In this document: piece by piece, positions 8,915-17,222 of the stretch
Position numbering within the stretch: the first letter of the stretch is position 1
How the letters are laid out: each line of letters opens with the position of its first letter
NCBI RefSeq assembly: GCF_900112865.1
Contig: NZ_FONH01000017.1
Coordinates: 35,138-99,137, forward strand
From: Dyella marensis
GTDB lineage: Bacteria; Pseudomonadota; Gammaproteobacteria; Xanthomonadales; Rhodanobacteraceae
Direction: 5' to 3'
DNA: 64,000 nucleotides
Translations under genes and position numbers: made by a program
Notes under the pieces: generated by a model
Seen by the model: the letters and a program-made list of their open reading frames with translations, nothing else
What the model was told of the DNA's origin: nothing
The model's database searches: none

Positions 8915-9691
8915 ATGAAGGCAGTGATACTCGCGGGTGGATTGGGAACTCGCATATCCGAAGAGACGCACCTCAGGCCCAAGCCGATGATCGAGATCGG
9001 CGGGAAGCCGATGCTGTGGCACATCATGAAGATCTACTCCGCCTATGGCGTCAACGACTTCGTGATCTGCTGCGGCTACAAGGGCTACATCATCAAGGAG
9101 TACTTCGCCAATTATTTCCTCCACATGTCGGATGTGACATTCGATATCGCCAACAATCAGATGTCCGTCCACGAGAAGCACGCGGAGCCATGGCGGGTCA
9201 CGCTGGTGGACACCGGGGACGACACCATGACCGGCGGCCGCCTGGGGCGTGTCGCTCCTTATGTGAAGGATGAGGAGTTCTTCTTTTTCACCTACGGCGA
9301 TGGCGTGTCCGACCTGGATATCGCCGCGCAGATGGCATTCCATCGGTCGCACGGAAAATTGGCCACGATCACGGCCGTGCAGCCGCCGGGGCGCTACGGC
9401 GCATTGCGCACGGATGGCCATGCCGTCAGCGGCTTCATGGAGAAACCGCCGGGCGATGGCGGGCTGATCAACGGAGGCTTTTTCGTCCTCTCGCCTAAGT
9501 GCCTGGACCTGATCGAGAGTGACGGCACGGTATGGGAACTCGGGCCGCTGTCGCGGCTGGCGGAGATGGGCGAGCTCATGGCGTTCGAGCATCGAGGGTT
9601 CTGGCAGGCGATGGACACGCTGCGCGAAAAAAATGCGCTGGAGGAACTGTGGTCTTCGGGCGCCGCGCCCTGGAAGGTGTGGCATCCATGA
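8915..9691 (+). CDS. rfbF: Glucose-1-phosphate cytidylyltransferase
   Basis: Makes CDP-glucose from CTP and glucose 1-phosphate, the entry step to CDP-deoxysugars. 258 residues, matching RfbF/DdhA. The nucleotidyltransferase signature VILAGGLGTRISEET is at the N-terminus, followed by RPKPMIEIGGKPMLWHIM, with the metal Asp in FTYGDGVSDLD. The stop overlaps the next start (ATGA), so it is coupled to rfbG. Together they commit the locus to a CDP-6-deoxyhexose. Confidence 0.95.
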   Translation: MKAVILAGGLGTRISEETHLRPKPMIEIGGKPMLWHIMKIYSAYGVNDFVICCGYKGYIIKEYFANYFLHMSDVTFDIANNQMSVHEKHAEPWRVTLVDTGDDTMTGGRLGRVAPYVKDEEFFFFTYGDGVSDLDIAAQMAFHRSHGKLATITAVQPPGRYGALRTDGHAVSGFMEKPPGDGGLINGGFFVLSPKCLDLIESDGTVWELGPLSRLAEMGELMAFEHRGFWQAMDTLREKNALEELWSSGAAPWKVWHP

Positions 9692-10758
9692 GCGCGCATG
9701 CATGGTCTGGCCGTTCGGTGCTGCTCACCGGCCATACGGGCTTCAAGGGCAGCTGGCTCAGCCTGATGCTGCGCGGGCTAGGGGCTCGAGTTCATGGTTA
9801 TGCGCTCGATCCGATCGGCGAGCCTTCGCTGTTCGAGCGGGGGCGTATCGCCGAGACCCTGGCGACGGACTGCCGGGCCAACCTGCTGGACCTGCCGACG
9901 CTGACGGCCGCGCTTGAGCGCGCCGCACCCGAGGTGGTGCTGCACCTGGCGGCGCAACCGCTGGTCAAGGTCGGATATGCGGATCCCGTCGGTACCTTCG
10001 CCACCAATGTGATGGGTACTGCGCATCTGCTGGAAGCGTGCCGGCGCGTGGGTTCGGTCAAGGCGATCATCGTCGTCACCACGGACAAGGTCTACCGGAA
10101 CGAAGAGGACGGCCAGGCATACGCCGAAAGCGAGCCGCTGGGTGGGCACGATCCTTACAGCGCCAGCAAGGCTGCCGCGGAGATCGTTTCCGCCAGCTAT
10201 CGGTCGAGCTATCTGCATGGTGTCGTCCCCTTGGCCACGGCGCGCGCGGGCAACGTGCTCGGTGGCGGCGACTGGGCCGCCGACCGGCTGGTGCCCGATT
10301 GCATACGCGCCTTCGAAGCGGGCGAGACGGTGCACCTGCGCCGTCCTGGGGCGATACGTCCGTGGCAGCACGTGCTCGAGCCGCTGAGCGGCTATCTGAC
10401 CCTCGCCGAGCATCTGCTGGCGAGCGATGGCGAGAAGTACGCGCAGGCGTGGAACTTCGGTCCGGAGCCGTCGAGCGTCTGCACCGTCGAGGAAGTCGCG
10501 ATCCAGGTGGCGGAACTCTGGGGTGCCGGCGCGAAAGTCACTGCATCGCACGAGGAAGGATTCCACGAGGCCGGCGTGCTCAGGCTCGATTCCTCCAAGG
10601 CGGCCTCCCTGCTGCAATGGCATCCCCGCTGGACCCTGTCCCAGGCCCTTGGCGCTACCGTGGAGTGGCACAAGTCATTCCGCGCTGGCGAGGACATGCA
10701 GCGGGTGTGCGAGAGGCAGATCGAAGCCTATGCCCAGGGGCGCGTCGCCCATGGATAG
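9688..10758 (+). CDS. rfbG: CDP-glucose 4,6-dehydratase
   Basis: Converts CDP-glucose to CDP-4-keto-6-deoxyglucose with bound NAD. 356 residues. Rossmann motif TGHTGFKGSW at residues 14-23; SDR catalytic residues in TTDKVYRN and DPYSASK (Tyr and Lys). RPWQHVLEPLSGYL is typical of RfbG/DdhB. The ATG at 9688 overlaps the rfbF stop. No rfbH-type 3-dehydratase follows, so the pathway does not go to the 3,6-dideoxysugars (abequose, paratose, tyvelose) that usually follow this step. Confidence 0.95.
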   Translation: MSAHAWSGRSVLLTGHTGFKGSWLSLMLRGLGARVHGYALDPIGEPSLFERGRIAETLATDCRANLLDLPTLTAALERAAPEVVLHLAAQPLVKVGYADPVGTFATNVMGTAHLLEACRRVGSVKAIIVVTTDKVYRNEEDGQAYAESEPLGGHDPYSASKAAAEIVSASYRSSYLHGVVPLATARAGNVLGGGDWAADRLVPDCIRAFEAGETVHLRRPGAIRPWQHVLEPLSGYLTLAEHLLASDGEKYAQAWNFGPEPSSVCTVEEVAIQVAELWGAGAKVTASHEEGFHEAGVLRLDSSKAASLLQWHPRWTLSQALGATVEWHKSFRAGEDMQRVCERQIEAYAQGRVAHG

Positions 10759-11311
10759 GTTCGTGGTCGAGCCCACTCCGCTGCCGGGGCTGCTCCAGTT
10801 GCGGCGGCTTCCGCGCGCCGATGCCAGGGGCTATCTTGAGCGCCTCTACGATCAAGCCGATCTGAGCGGGGTGTTCGGGGACCGCGTGGTGCGGCAGGTC
10901 AATCGGACGCTCACCAGGAAGAAGGGCGCTGTGCGCGGCATGCATCTGCAGATGGGCAAGCATGCGGAGGCGAAGCTGGTCACCTGCGTCAGGGGAAAGG
11001 TCTTCGATGTGGCGGTCGATCTTCGGCAGGGTTCCGGTACCTTTCTGCATTGGCATGGCGTGTTGCTCGATGGGGACGGAAGCGAATCGCTGTTTATCCC
11101 GGAAGGCTTCGCTCATGGATTTCAGACACTGACCGACGACTGCGAGATGCTCTACCTGCACACCGCCGCTTACGAGCCGGGCGCGGAGATGGGAGTTCAT
11201 CCCGAGGACACGGCGATCGCGATCGCCTGGCCCGGAGAAATAACGGATATGTCGGTGCGTGACGGTTCCCACCCGCGCATCGATGCTTCATTCAAGGGTG
11301 TATTGACGTGA
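10751..11311 (+). CDS. RmlC-like (dTDP-4-dehydrorhamnose 3,5-epimerase family) sugar epimerase
   Basis: 186 residues, single cupin of the RmlC family. Seen: the catalytic-His strand VRGMHLQ, the FIPEGFAHGFQTL strand, and a Tyr in AAYEPGAEMG near the second catalytic position. The C-terminus (after about residue 150) differs from rhamnose-pathway RmlC. Given the upstream rfbF-rfbG, the likely substrate is CDP-4-keto-6-deoxyglucose, epimerised at C3 and/or C5 (inference). It starts inside the last eight bases of rfbG and ends in a GTGA overlap with the methyltransferase gene, so it is tightly coupled in the operon. Confidence 0.88.
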   Translation: MDRFVVEPTPLPGLLQLRRLPRADARGYLERLYDQADLSGVFGDRVVRQVNRTLTRKKGAVRGMHLQMGKHAEAKLVTCVRGKVFDVAVDLRQGSGTFLHWHGVLLDGDGSESLFIPEGFAHGFQTLTDDCEMLYLHTAAYEPGAEMGVHPEDTAIAIAWPGEITDMSVRDGSHPRIDASFKGVLT

Positions 11312-12540
11312 AATGCCGACACTGCGATGCGTCGCTCAAGCTGACTTTCGTCGATCTCGGGAGCGCGCCGCCTTCCAATGCCTACCTGACCGAGGAGGCG
11401 CTGAAGGCCTCCGAGCGCTGGTTCCCGCTACGCGTGCTGGTGTGTGAATCCTGCTGGCTGGTGCAGACCGACGATTATGCCGATGCGCGTGAGCTGTTCG
11501 ACGCCACCTACGCCTACTTCAGCGGCGTTTCGGTCAGCTGGCTGGAACATTGCCGAGGCTATGCCGAGGCGATGATCGATCGCTTCGAGCTTGACGGCGA
11601 CAGCCATGTGGTCGAGGTGGCCTCGAACGACGGCTCGCTGTTGCAGTACTTCCAGGCTCGCGGCGTGCGCAGTACCGGTATCGAGCCGACGGCGAGCACG
11701 GCCGCCAGTGCACGGGCGAAGGGGATTGCGGTCGTCGAGGAGTTTTTCGGCAGTGCGCTGGCGAAAGAGCTCTGCCGCGCCGGGCAGCAGGCCGACCTGA
11801 TGGCCGCGAACAACGTGCTGGCCCATGTGCCCGACATCAACGATTTCGTGAAGGGCTTCGCGACCCTGCTCAAGCCGGCAGGAGTCGTCACGTTCGAGTT
11901 TCCCCATCTGCTGCGACTGGTCGCGCAGTGCCAGTTCGATACCATCTATCACGAGCACTTCTCCTATCTGTCGCTGACGGCCATTCGCAGCGTGATGGAG
12001 GCCTCTGGCCTGCAGATTTTCGATGTCGAAGAACTTTCGACACATGGCGGCAGCTTGCGTGTATACGGCCAGCGTGCGGATACGGCTGGGCGTGCGGTCA
12101 CGGCGAACGTCGCGCGGATTTTTGCGGAGGAAGAGCAGGCCGGCGTGACCACGCCAGTGTTCTACACACAGTTTCAGCGCGCGGCCGAAACGGTGAAGAA
12201 CGAGTTTCTCGAGTTCCTGCTGAAAGCGCGCAAGCAGGGCGCCCGTGTCGCCGCCTACGGCGCGGCGGCCAAGGGAAACACCTTGCTGAACTATGCCGGG
12301 GTGAAGAACGATCTGCTGCCTTTTGTGGTCGATCGCAGCCCCTCGAAGCAGGGTAAGTATCTTCCCGGCAGCCGTATTCCCGTGGTCGTGGAAGATGAGC
12401 TCAAGCGCGACAAGCCGGACTACGTGGTGATCCTGCCCTGGAACATCCGCGAGGAAGTGATGCAACAGCTGGCCTACATCCGCGAATGGGGCGGTTCCTT
12501 CGTGGTCGCCGTGCCTCGGCTGGAGATCGTGCCCGCATGA
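11308..12540 (+). CDS. SAM-dependent sugar C-methyltransferase (TylCIII-like)
   Basis: 410 residues in three parts: an N-terminal zinc-type domain with CRHC and CESC pairs (residues 3-55), a central class I SAM domain (VVEVASNDGSLLQYF, FEFPHLL, YHEHFSYLS) and a C-terminal domain with AYGAAAKGNTLLNY. This is the layout of NDP-hexose C-methyltransferases such as TylC3, which add a methyl branch next to a keto group. A 3-C-methyl-4-keto-6-deoxy CDP-sugar is the most natural product here (inference). GTG start overlapping the epimerase stop; its own stop overlaps the acyltransferase ATG. Confidence 0.9.
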   Translation: MKCRHCDASLKLTFVDLGSAPPSNAYLTEEALKASERWFPLRVLVCESCWLVQTDDYADARELFDATYAYFSGVSVSWLEHCRGYAEAMIDRFELDGDSHVVEVASNDGSLLQYFQARGVRSTGIEPTASTAASARAKGIAVVEEFFGSALAKELCRAGQQADLMAANNVLAHVPDINDFVKGFATLLKPAGVVTFEFPHLLRLVAQCQFDTIYHEHFSYLSLTAIRSVMEASGLQIFDVEELSTHGGSLRVYGQRADTAGRAVTANVARIFAEEEQAGVTTPVFYTQFQRAAETVKNEFLEFLLKARKQGARVAAYGAAAKGNTLLNYAGVKNDLLPFVVDRSPSKQGKYLPGSRIPVVVEDELKRDKPDYVVILPWNIREEVMQQLAYIREWGGSFVVAVPRLEIVPA

Positions 12541-13025
12541 TTGTCGTCGATCCATCGGCGCGGGTGTCTCCGCTTGCGGATATCGAGGATTCCGTGCGCG
12601 GCACCAGGATCGAGATCCGCAGGGGCGCTGTCATCGACGCCTTCGTCAAGATCAAGCCGGCTGGCGGCAGCGGTGACGTGATCGTCGGCGAGGACAGTGT
12701 GATCAACTCCGGGTGCGTGATCTATACCGGCAACGGCGTGCGCATCGGCAAAGGGGTGGCCATCGCGGCCAATTGCACCTTTGCGCCGGTGAATCACGAG
12801 TTTTCCCGCCGCGATGTGCCGATCCGTGCCCAGGGCTTTCGTCCGAGCAAGGGCGGCATCGAGATCGGCGACGATGTCTGGATCGGGGCGAACTGTGTGC
12901 TGCTCGACGGCGCGGTGATTGGCGAGGGTTGCGTGATCGCGGCCGGCTCGATCGTTCGGGGCGTGCTGGAGGCCTTCAAGATCTATGGCGGCTCGCCGCT
13001 GAAGGTGCTGGGGGAACGGCAATGA
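12537..13025 (+). CDS. Left-handed beta-helix acyltransferase
   Basis: 162 residues made of hexapeptide repeats (for example VIVGEDSVINSGCVIYTGNGVRIG... and IEIGDDVWIGANC), with a catalytic-type His in PVNHEFSRRD, as in maltose/virginiamycin-type O-acetyltransferases. Probably acetylates the sugar built by this operon or the finished glycan; acetyl-CoA use is inferred from the family. The ATG at 12537 overlaps the methyltransferase stop and its stop overlaps the next ATG. Confidence 0.88.
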   Translation: MIVVDPSARVSPLADIEDSVRGTRIEIRRGAVIDAFVKIKPAGGSGDVIVGEDSVINSGCVIYTGNGVRIGKGVAIAANCTFAPVNHEFSRRDVPIRAQGFRPSKGGIEIGDDVWIGANCVLLDGAVIGEGCVIAAGSIVRGVLEAFKIYGGSPLKVLGERQ

Positions 13026-13834
13026 AGTTCACGGTGATCGGTGCCGGCGGCTTCATCGGAAGTGCGCTGGTCGATGCGCTCCGTTCGAGCGGCATGGCGG
13101 TCCATGCTCCCGCCAGAGGGCAGGAGCTTGCTGATGCGGATCTGGGGCACGTGATCTTCGCCGCTGGGGTGACCGCGGACTTCCGCACGCGGCCTTTCGA
13201 TGCCGTCGAGGCGAATACGGCGCTTCCGTCGAGGCTGCTGCGCGAAGGCAGGTTCGATTCCTTCCTGTATCTGTCGTCGGCGCGGATCTACCGTAACGCC
13301 TCGGATGGTACGGAGGCGGCTGACATCTTCGTCAATCCCAACGACGCCGAGCAGCTCTACGACTTGACCAAGTTGGCTGGAGAGGCCGTTTGCCGCGCCA
13401 GCGGCAGGGCTGGCGTGCGGGTCGCGCGGCTGTCGAACGTGGTGGGCAACAATTTCAACTCGAACACCTTTGTCGGCCAGCTCATCCGGGATGCCTGCAC
13501 CAGCGGGCACGTCGCGTTGAGGAGCTCGCTCGATTCCGCGAAGGACTATGTGCTGCTCGAAGACGTCGTCTCCGTGCTGCCCAGGATTGCCGTCGAAGGC
13601 AAATCGTTCTGCTACAACGTGGCGTCCGGAGTGAACCTCACCCACGAGGCCGTGCTGGCCGAGGTGCTGCGTGCGTCGGGTGCGACATCTTCCGTGATGG
13701 AATCGCCGCCCAGGTCTATCTCGACCGCCATCGATATTTCACGCATCGCGGGCGAGTTCTCATTCAAGCCATCGCCCGTGCTTCCGGCGATCGGCGGATT
13801 GGTCAACGAATACAGGAAAACGACGGCATGCTGA
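13022..13834 (+). CDS. NAD-dependent epimerase/dehydratase family sugar reductase
   Basis: 270 residues, extended SDR. Rossmann motif VIGAGGFIGSAL at the N-terminus; SSARIY supplies the Ser, and YDLTKLAGE gives the catalytic YxxxK. Rather short for the family. In this operon it is the best candidate for the 4-keto reduction that finishes the branched CDP-sugar, but 4-epimerase or another role cannot be excluded. Coupled at both ends (ATGA start overlap; seven-base overlap with the next gene). Confidence 0.85.
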   Translation: MKFTVIGAGGFIGSALVDALRSSGMAVHAPARGQELADADLGHVIFAAGVTADFRTRPFDAVEANTALPSRLLREGRFDSFLYLSSARIYRNASDGTEAADIFVNPNDAEQLYDLTKLAGEAVCRASGRAGVRVARLSNVVGNNFNSNTFVGQLIRDACTSGHVALRSSLDSAKDYVLLEDVVSVLPRIAVEGKSFCYNVASGVNLTHEAVLAEVLRASGATSSVMESPPRSISTAIDISRIAGEFSFKPSPVLPAIGGLVNEYRKTTAC

Positions 13835-14592
13835 AGATCGATATGAGCAAGGGCGTGGTCGCCCTGGAGACGCCCGAGGGCGAGCAGCAGTTCGGGATCG
13901 GCACACCGGAAGCGTTCAAGCTGATTTCCCAGGCCTGGCTGAGGAGCGGATGGGACAACAAGTACGTCTACAGCTTCAGCTGGATGGGGCGGCCGGTGAT
14001 CCAGCTGCCCGAGGACATGCTGCGCATCCAGGAGCTGATCTACAGCATCCGGCCCGACGTGGTGGTGGAGACCGGGATCGCCCACGGTGGCAGCCTGATT
14101 TTCTACGCCGGGCTGATGGAGGCCATGGGGTATGGCCGCGTGATTGGCGTCGATATCGAGATTCGCAGCCATAACCGGCAGGCCATCGAGGCGCACGAGA
14201 TGTACAAGCGGATACAGATGATCGAAGGATCTTCCGTGGATACTGCGGTGGTCGCTTCGGTGAAAGAACTGATCCGTCCGGGCGAGAAAGTACTGGTGAT
14301 CCTGGACTCCAATCACACGCGCGAGCACGTGCTGGCGGAGCTCCGCGCGTATGCCGACATGGTGGCTGTGGATTCGTACATCGTTGCCTGTGACGGCATC
14401 ATGCAGGAGGTGGTCGGCGGCGAGCGGACCAAGCCCGAGTGGATTACCGACAATCCACAGTTCGCGGTGAAGGATTTCCTGGCGGAACGCAAGGATTTCG
14501 TCCTCGAAGAGCCTGCGTTCCCCTTCAACGAGGGCAGGATCACCGAGCGGGTCACGTACTGGCCGAACGCTTATCTCCGCCGCATGGGTTAA
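13828..14592 (+). CDS. CmcI / rhamnosyl O-methyltransferase family protein
   Basis: 254 residues, similar to the cephalosporin hydroxylase CmcI and rhamnosyl O-methyltransferase family. The SAM/metal core is visible as VVVETGIAHGGSLIFYA (about residues 73-89), VIGVDIEIR and VLVILDSNHTREHV. In surface-glycan clusters this family is usually taken to O-methylate a deoxysugar; that is inference here. It overlaps the end of the reductase gene (ATGCTGA) and is followed by 78 bases before the flippase, so it closes the tightly coupled block 8915-14592. Confidence 0.87.
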   Translation: MLKIDMSKGVVALETPEGEQQFGIGTPEAFKLISQAWLRSGWDNKYVYSFSWMGRPVIQLPEDMLRIQELIYSIRPDVVVETGIAHGGSLIFYAGLMEAMGYGRVIGVDIEIRSHNRQAIEAHEMYKRIQMIEGSSVDTAVVASVKELIRPGEKVLVILDSNHTREHVLAELRAYADMVAVDSYIVACDGIMQEVVGGERTKPEWITDNPQFAVKDFLAERKDFVLEEPAFPFNEGRITERVTYWPNAYLRRMG

Positions 14593-14670
14593 GGCGGCGG
14601 CTGCCGAACCGACTCCAGCGAGCGATCAGGCGATGGCGTTCTCCGGCTTCCTTCTTCGAGCGCACTCAGG

Positions 14671-16164
14671 GTGAGCCTGCGCAGGAACGTTATCGCCAAC
14701 TACCTGGGCGCGGGCTGGGCCGCGCTGATGAACATTGCCTTCGTGCCCCTATACATCCGGTATATGGGCGCCGAGGCCTATGGCCTGGTCGGCGTGTTCC
14801 TGGTGCTGCAGGGAATGCTGTCGCTGCTCGATCTCGGCATGGCACCGTCGATCGGACGGGAAATGGCTCGCGTCAATCTCGATCATGACGCTGCGGATGC
14901 GCGAACGCTGCTGCGCACCATCGAATGGGTGGTGCTGGCGCTGGCCTTCGCGGTTCTCCTGTTCGTGGCCCTGCTGGCGCCATGGCTGGCGGCCTCGTGG
15001 CTGCATCTTGAGAGGATTCCCGAACCGGTCGCTGTCCATTCCATTCTGTTGATGGGAGGTATCGTCGGGCTGAGGCTGGTCGAGAACGTCTACCGCAGTG
15101 CGCTGATCGGTCTCCAGCAGCAAGTCGCCCTGAATGTAGTGCTGGCGTTCGCTGCTACATTGCGGGGCGCAGGCAGTTGGTGGGTGCTCGCCAACGTTTC
15201 CGCCGGTGCTTCCGCTTTCTTTACCTGGCAGCTGCTGGTGGCCTGCGTTTCGGTTGCGCTGTTCGCATGGGCCGTGTATAGGCGTCTGCCGTCGACGGGC
15301 GTTCGCTCTGGGTTTTCCCTGGAGAAACTGCATGCCGTCAAGCAATTTGCCGGCGGCGTCATGCTGATTACCGGCATGGCGCTGTTGCTGTCGAACCTGG
15401 ATAAAGTGCTGCTTTCCAGGCTGCTCCCTTTGGATGTATTCGGCCGCTACACCTTCGCGGCGACGATTGCACAGGCGCCGTTGGGATTAGTGGTGCCCAT
15501 CGTCCAGGCGTTCTACCCGCGATTCACCAAGTATTGGACGGACGGAAAAAGCGAGACGCTGGTCGATGCGTATCATTTTTCCGCGCAGCTGGTGAGCGTG
15601 GCCTTGGGCAGCGCAGCCATGTTCGTCGTGCTTTATGGACGACAGGCGCTGCGGCTGTGGACCGGCGATATGGCGTTGGCCGACAGCGTTTATGTCATTA
15701 CCGCAGTGCTTACGCTGGGCACCATGCTCAACGGCATGATGACGGTGCCCTATTATCTTCAGCTGTCCGCTGGCTGGACGTCGTTGATGGCGCGGGCGAA
15801 CGTCGTCGCGGTAGTCCTGATGATTCCGGTGCTGCTGGTTGTCGTTCCTCGATACGGAGCGACCGGAGCAGCATGGGCCTGGCTGGCATTGAACGGTGCG
15901 TACGTCCTGCTGGTCGTGCCGCTCATGCACCGGAAGCTGCTGGGCGGCGAGCGGACGCGCTGGTACGTCTTCGATGTCGCCATGCCATTGGCCGCCTCAT
16001 TGGCCGTGGGTGGCTTGCTGCGCCAGTTTGATATCAGCGCGTATGCAGCGACTCTTCAATGGGTTGGCTTGCTCATCATCGGCGGTTTGATGCTGGCAGC
16101 TTCGGCGCTGGCGGCGCCGCTCGTGCGTGTGCGCATCGAAGCTTTGCTGCGACCTCGCGCTTGA
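14671..16164 (+). CDS. wzx: Wzx-type polysaccharide/lipid-linked glycan flippase
   Basis: 497 residues with about 12-14 hydrophobic segments, MATE/PST superfamily. The N-terminus RRNVIANYLGAGWAALMN and VPLYIRYMGAEAYGL is typical of O-antigen flippases. It would move undecaprenyl-pyrophosphate-linked glycan to the periplasm. No Wzy polymerase and no WaaL-like ligase is recognisable in the window, so a short unit rather than a long polymer may be exported. The GTG start is picked by similarity; the ribosome site is weak. Last gene of the plus-strand operon; it runs convergently into the minus-strand glycan genes. Confidence 0.9.
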   Translation: MSLRRNVIANYLGAGWAALMNIAFVPLYIRYMGAEAYGLVGVFLVLQGMLSLLDLGMAPSIGREMARVNLDHDAADARTLLRTIEWVVLALAFAVLLFVALLAPWLAASWLHLERIPEPVAVHSILLMGGIVGLRLVENVYRSALIGLQQQVALNVVLAFAATLRGAGSWWVLANVSAGASAFFTWQLLVACVSVALFAWAVYRRLPSTGVRSGFSLEKLHAVKQFAGGVMLITGMALLLSNLDKVLLSRLLPLDVFGRYTFAATIAQAPLGLVVPIVQAFYPRFTKYWTDGKSETLVDAYHFSAQLVSVALGSAAMFVVLYGRQALRLWTGDMALADSVYVITAVLTLGTMLNGMMTVPYYLQLSAGWTSLMARANVVAVVLMIPVLLVVVPRYGATGAAWAWLALNGAYVLLVVPLMHRKLLGGERTRWYVFDVAMPLAASLAVGGLLRQFDISAYAATLQWVGLLIIGGLMLAASALAAPLVRVRIEALLRPRA

Positions 16165-16199
16165 CGGATAAATGGCATCGTTCAGCGCCAGGATTGGCG

Positions 16200-17222
16200 C
16201 TACTTGCCGATATCGGGCACGCCAAACTGGCGCAACATCGATAGCTTGCGCGGCATCCTGGCGAAAACACTGAAATAGCGGCGATTCGAAGTCGCTTTCA
16301 GCTTCATGAGCTGGTTCCTGGTCGAGCGAAGCCGGGCCCGCTCTTTCACCACGGAAGTCACGGCATTCCAGTAAATATCGAGGAAGATGCGGGGATTCCG
16401 TCGCCACGCACTCAATACCAGCCCTTCGGCGATCAGAAGCAGGGCATGCAGTGCGAGGAGCGCCCACATCGCGGGCGTCGGTGTGCAGATGAAGAGCGCG
16501 TAGCTCTTGTTGCGCTCGCTGAGGCGCCGCCGTCGCATGGTAGAGGCCAGCTTGCTCTGCGACGGCTTGTTTCCTCCGAAGGAAGCGCCCTGTCGATGCC
16601 GATAGCCGCTGCCGGGGACGACGCGGACCTCGTGGCCACGCAACCGGGCGATGCTGCAGAGATACAGGTCCTCGGCAATGGATTCCATCCACGTCGGGAA
16701 GCCATCGAGTTCGATCCACAGCCTCCGCGGTATCCACAGGCATGCGCCGATGACCATGGCGACGTCGGTACGATCGGCGTCGAGATTCGGGATTGGATTG
16801 TAGAAATAGTCGAGCAGGCAGCCGCGATCGACCAGCCGGTGCGTGACCCAGTCGTATTGGGGCAGGGTGAGTATGTTGTCGGGTCCGGCTTCGACCTGCT
16901 CCAACAGCTTGCTCAGCGCATCGGGAAAAAGCGCGGCATCGTTGTTGAGCAGCAGGACGTAGTCGCCGGCAGCGGCGGCGACCATGCGGTTGTTAGCTAC
17001 GCAGAAGCCCACGTTGTCAGCGCTTTGTAGCAGCTTGACCGAGGGATACTTCTGGCGGATGAGTTCGACGGAGCTATCGGTGGAGGCATCGTCGTGCACG
17101 ATGACTTCAATGCTAGGCGCATTTTCCTGGGCAAGGATTGAGGCCAGGCAGTCGTCCAGCAACTGCTCGCCGTTGTAGTTGGCGATGCAGATGGAGCACA
17201 CGATCCGATCGGTGTGCTTCAC
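16200..17222 (-). CDS. GT2 family glycosyltransferase (rhamnosyltransferase-like)
   Basis: 340 residues. GT-A domain: SICIANYNGEQLLDDCL, VIVHDDASTD, LLLNNDAALFPDAL (DxD-type), then MVIGACLWIPRRLW and EDLYLCSIARLRGHEV, the acceptor/catalytic half typical of WbbL-like transferases. A hydrophobic segment near residues 255-280 may anchor it to the inner membrane. The GTG start overlaps the stop of the epimerase gene upstream (GTGA). Last gene of the pilA-linked minus-strand set. Confidence 0.88.
   Translation of the reverse strand: MKHTDRIVCSICIANYNGEQLLDDCLASILAQENAPSIEVIVHDDASTDSSVELIRQKYPSVKLLQSADNVGFCVANNRMVAAAAGDYVLLLNNDAALFPDALSKLLEQVEAGPDNILTLPQYDWVTHRLVDRGCLLDYFYNPIPNLDADRTDVAMVIGACLWIPRRLWIELDGFPTWMESIAEDLYLCSIARLRGHEVRVVPGSGYRHRQGASFGGNKPSQSKLASTMRRRRLSERNKSYALFICTPTPAMWALLALHALLLIAEGLVLSAWRRNPRIFLDIYWNAVTSVVKERARLRSTRNQLMKLKATSNRRYFSVFARMPRKLSMLRQFGVPDIGK

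Noticed and set aside
16184..16201. Hairpin AGCGCCA-GGAT-TGGCGCT between wzx and the convergent GT2 gene
   Set aside because: No T-run and it overlaps the GT2 stop codon; a weak terminator at best.
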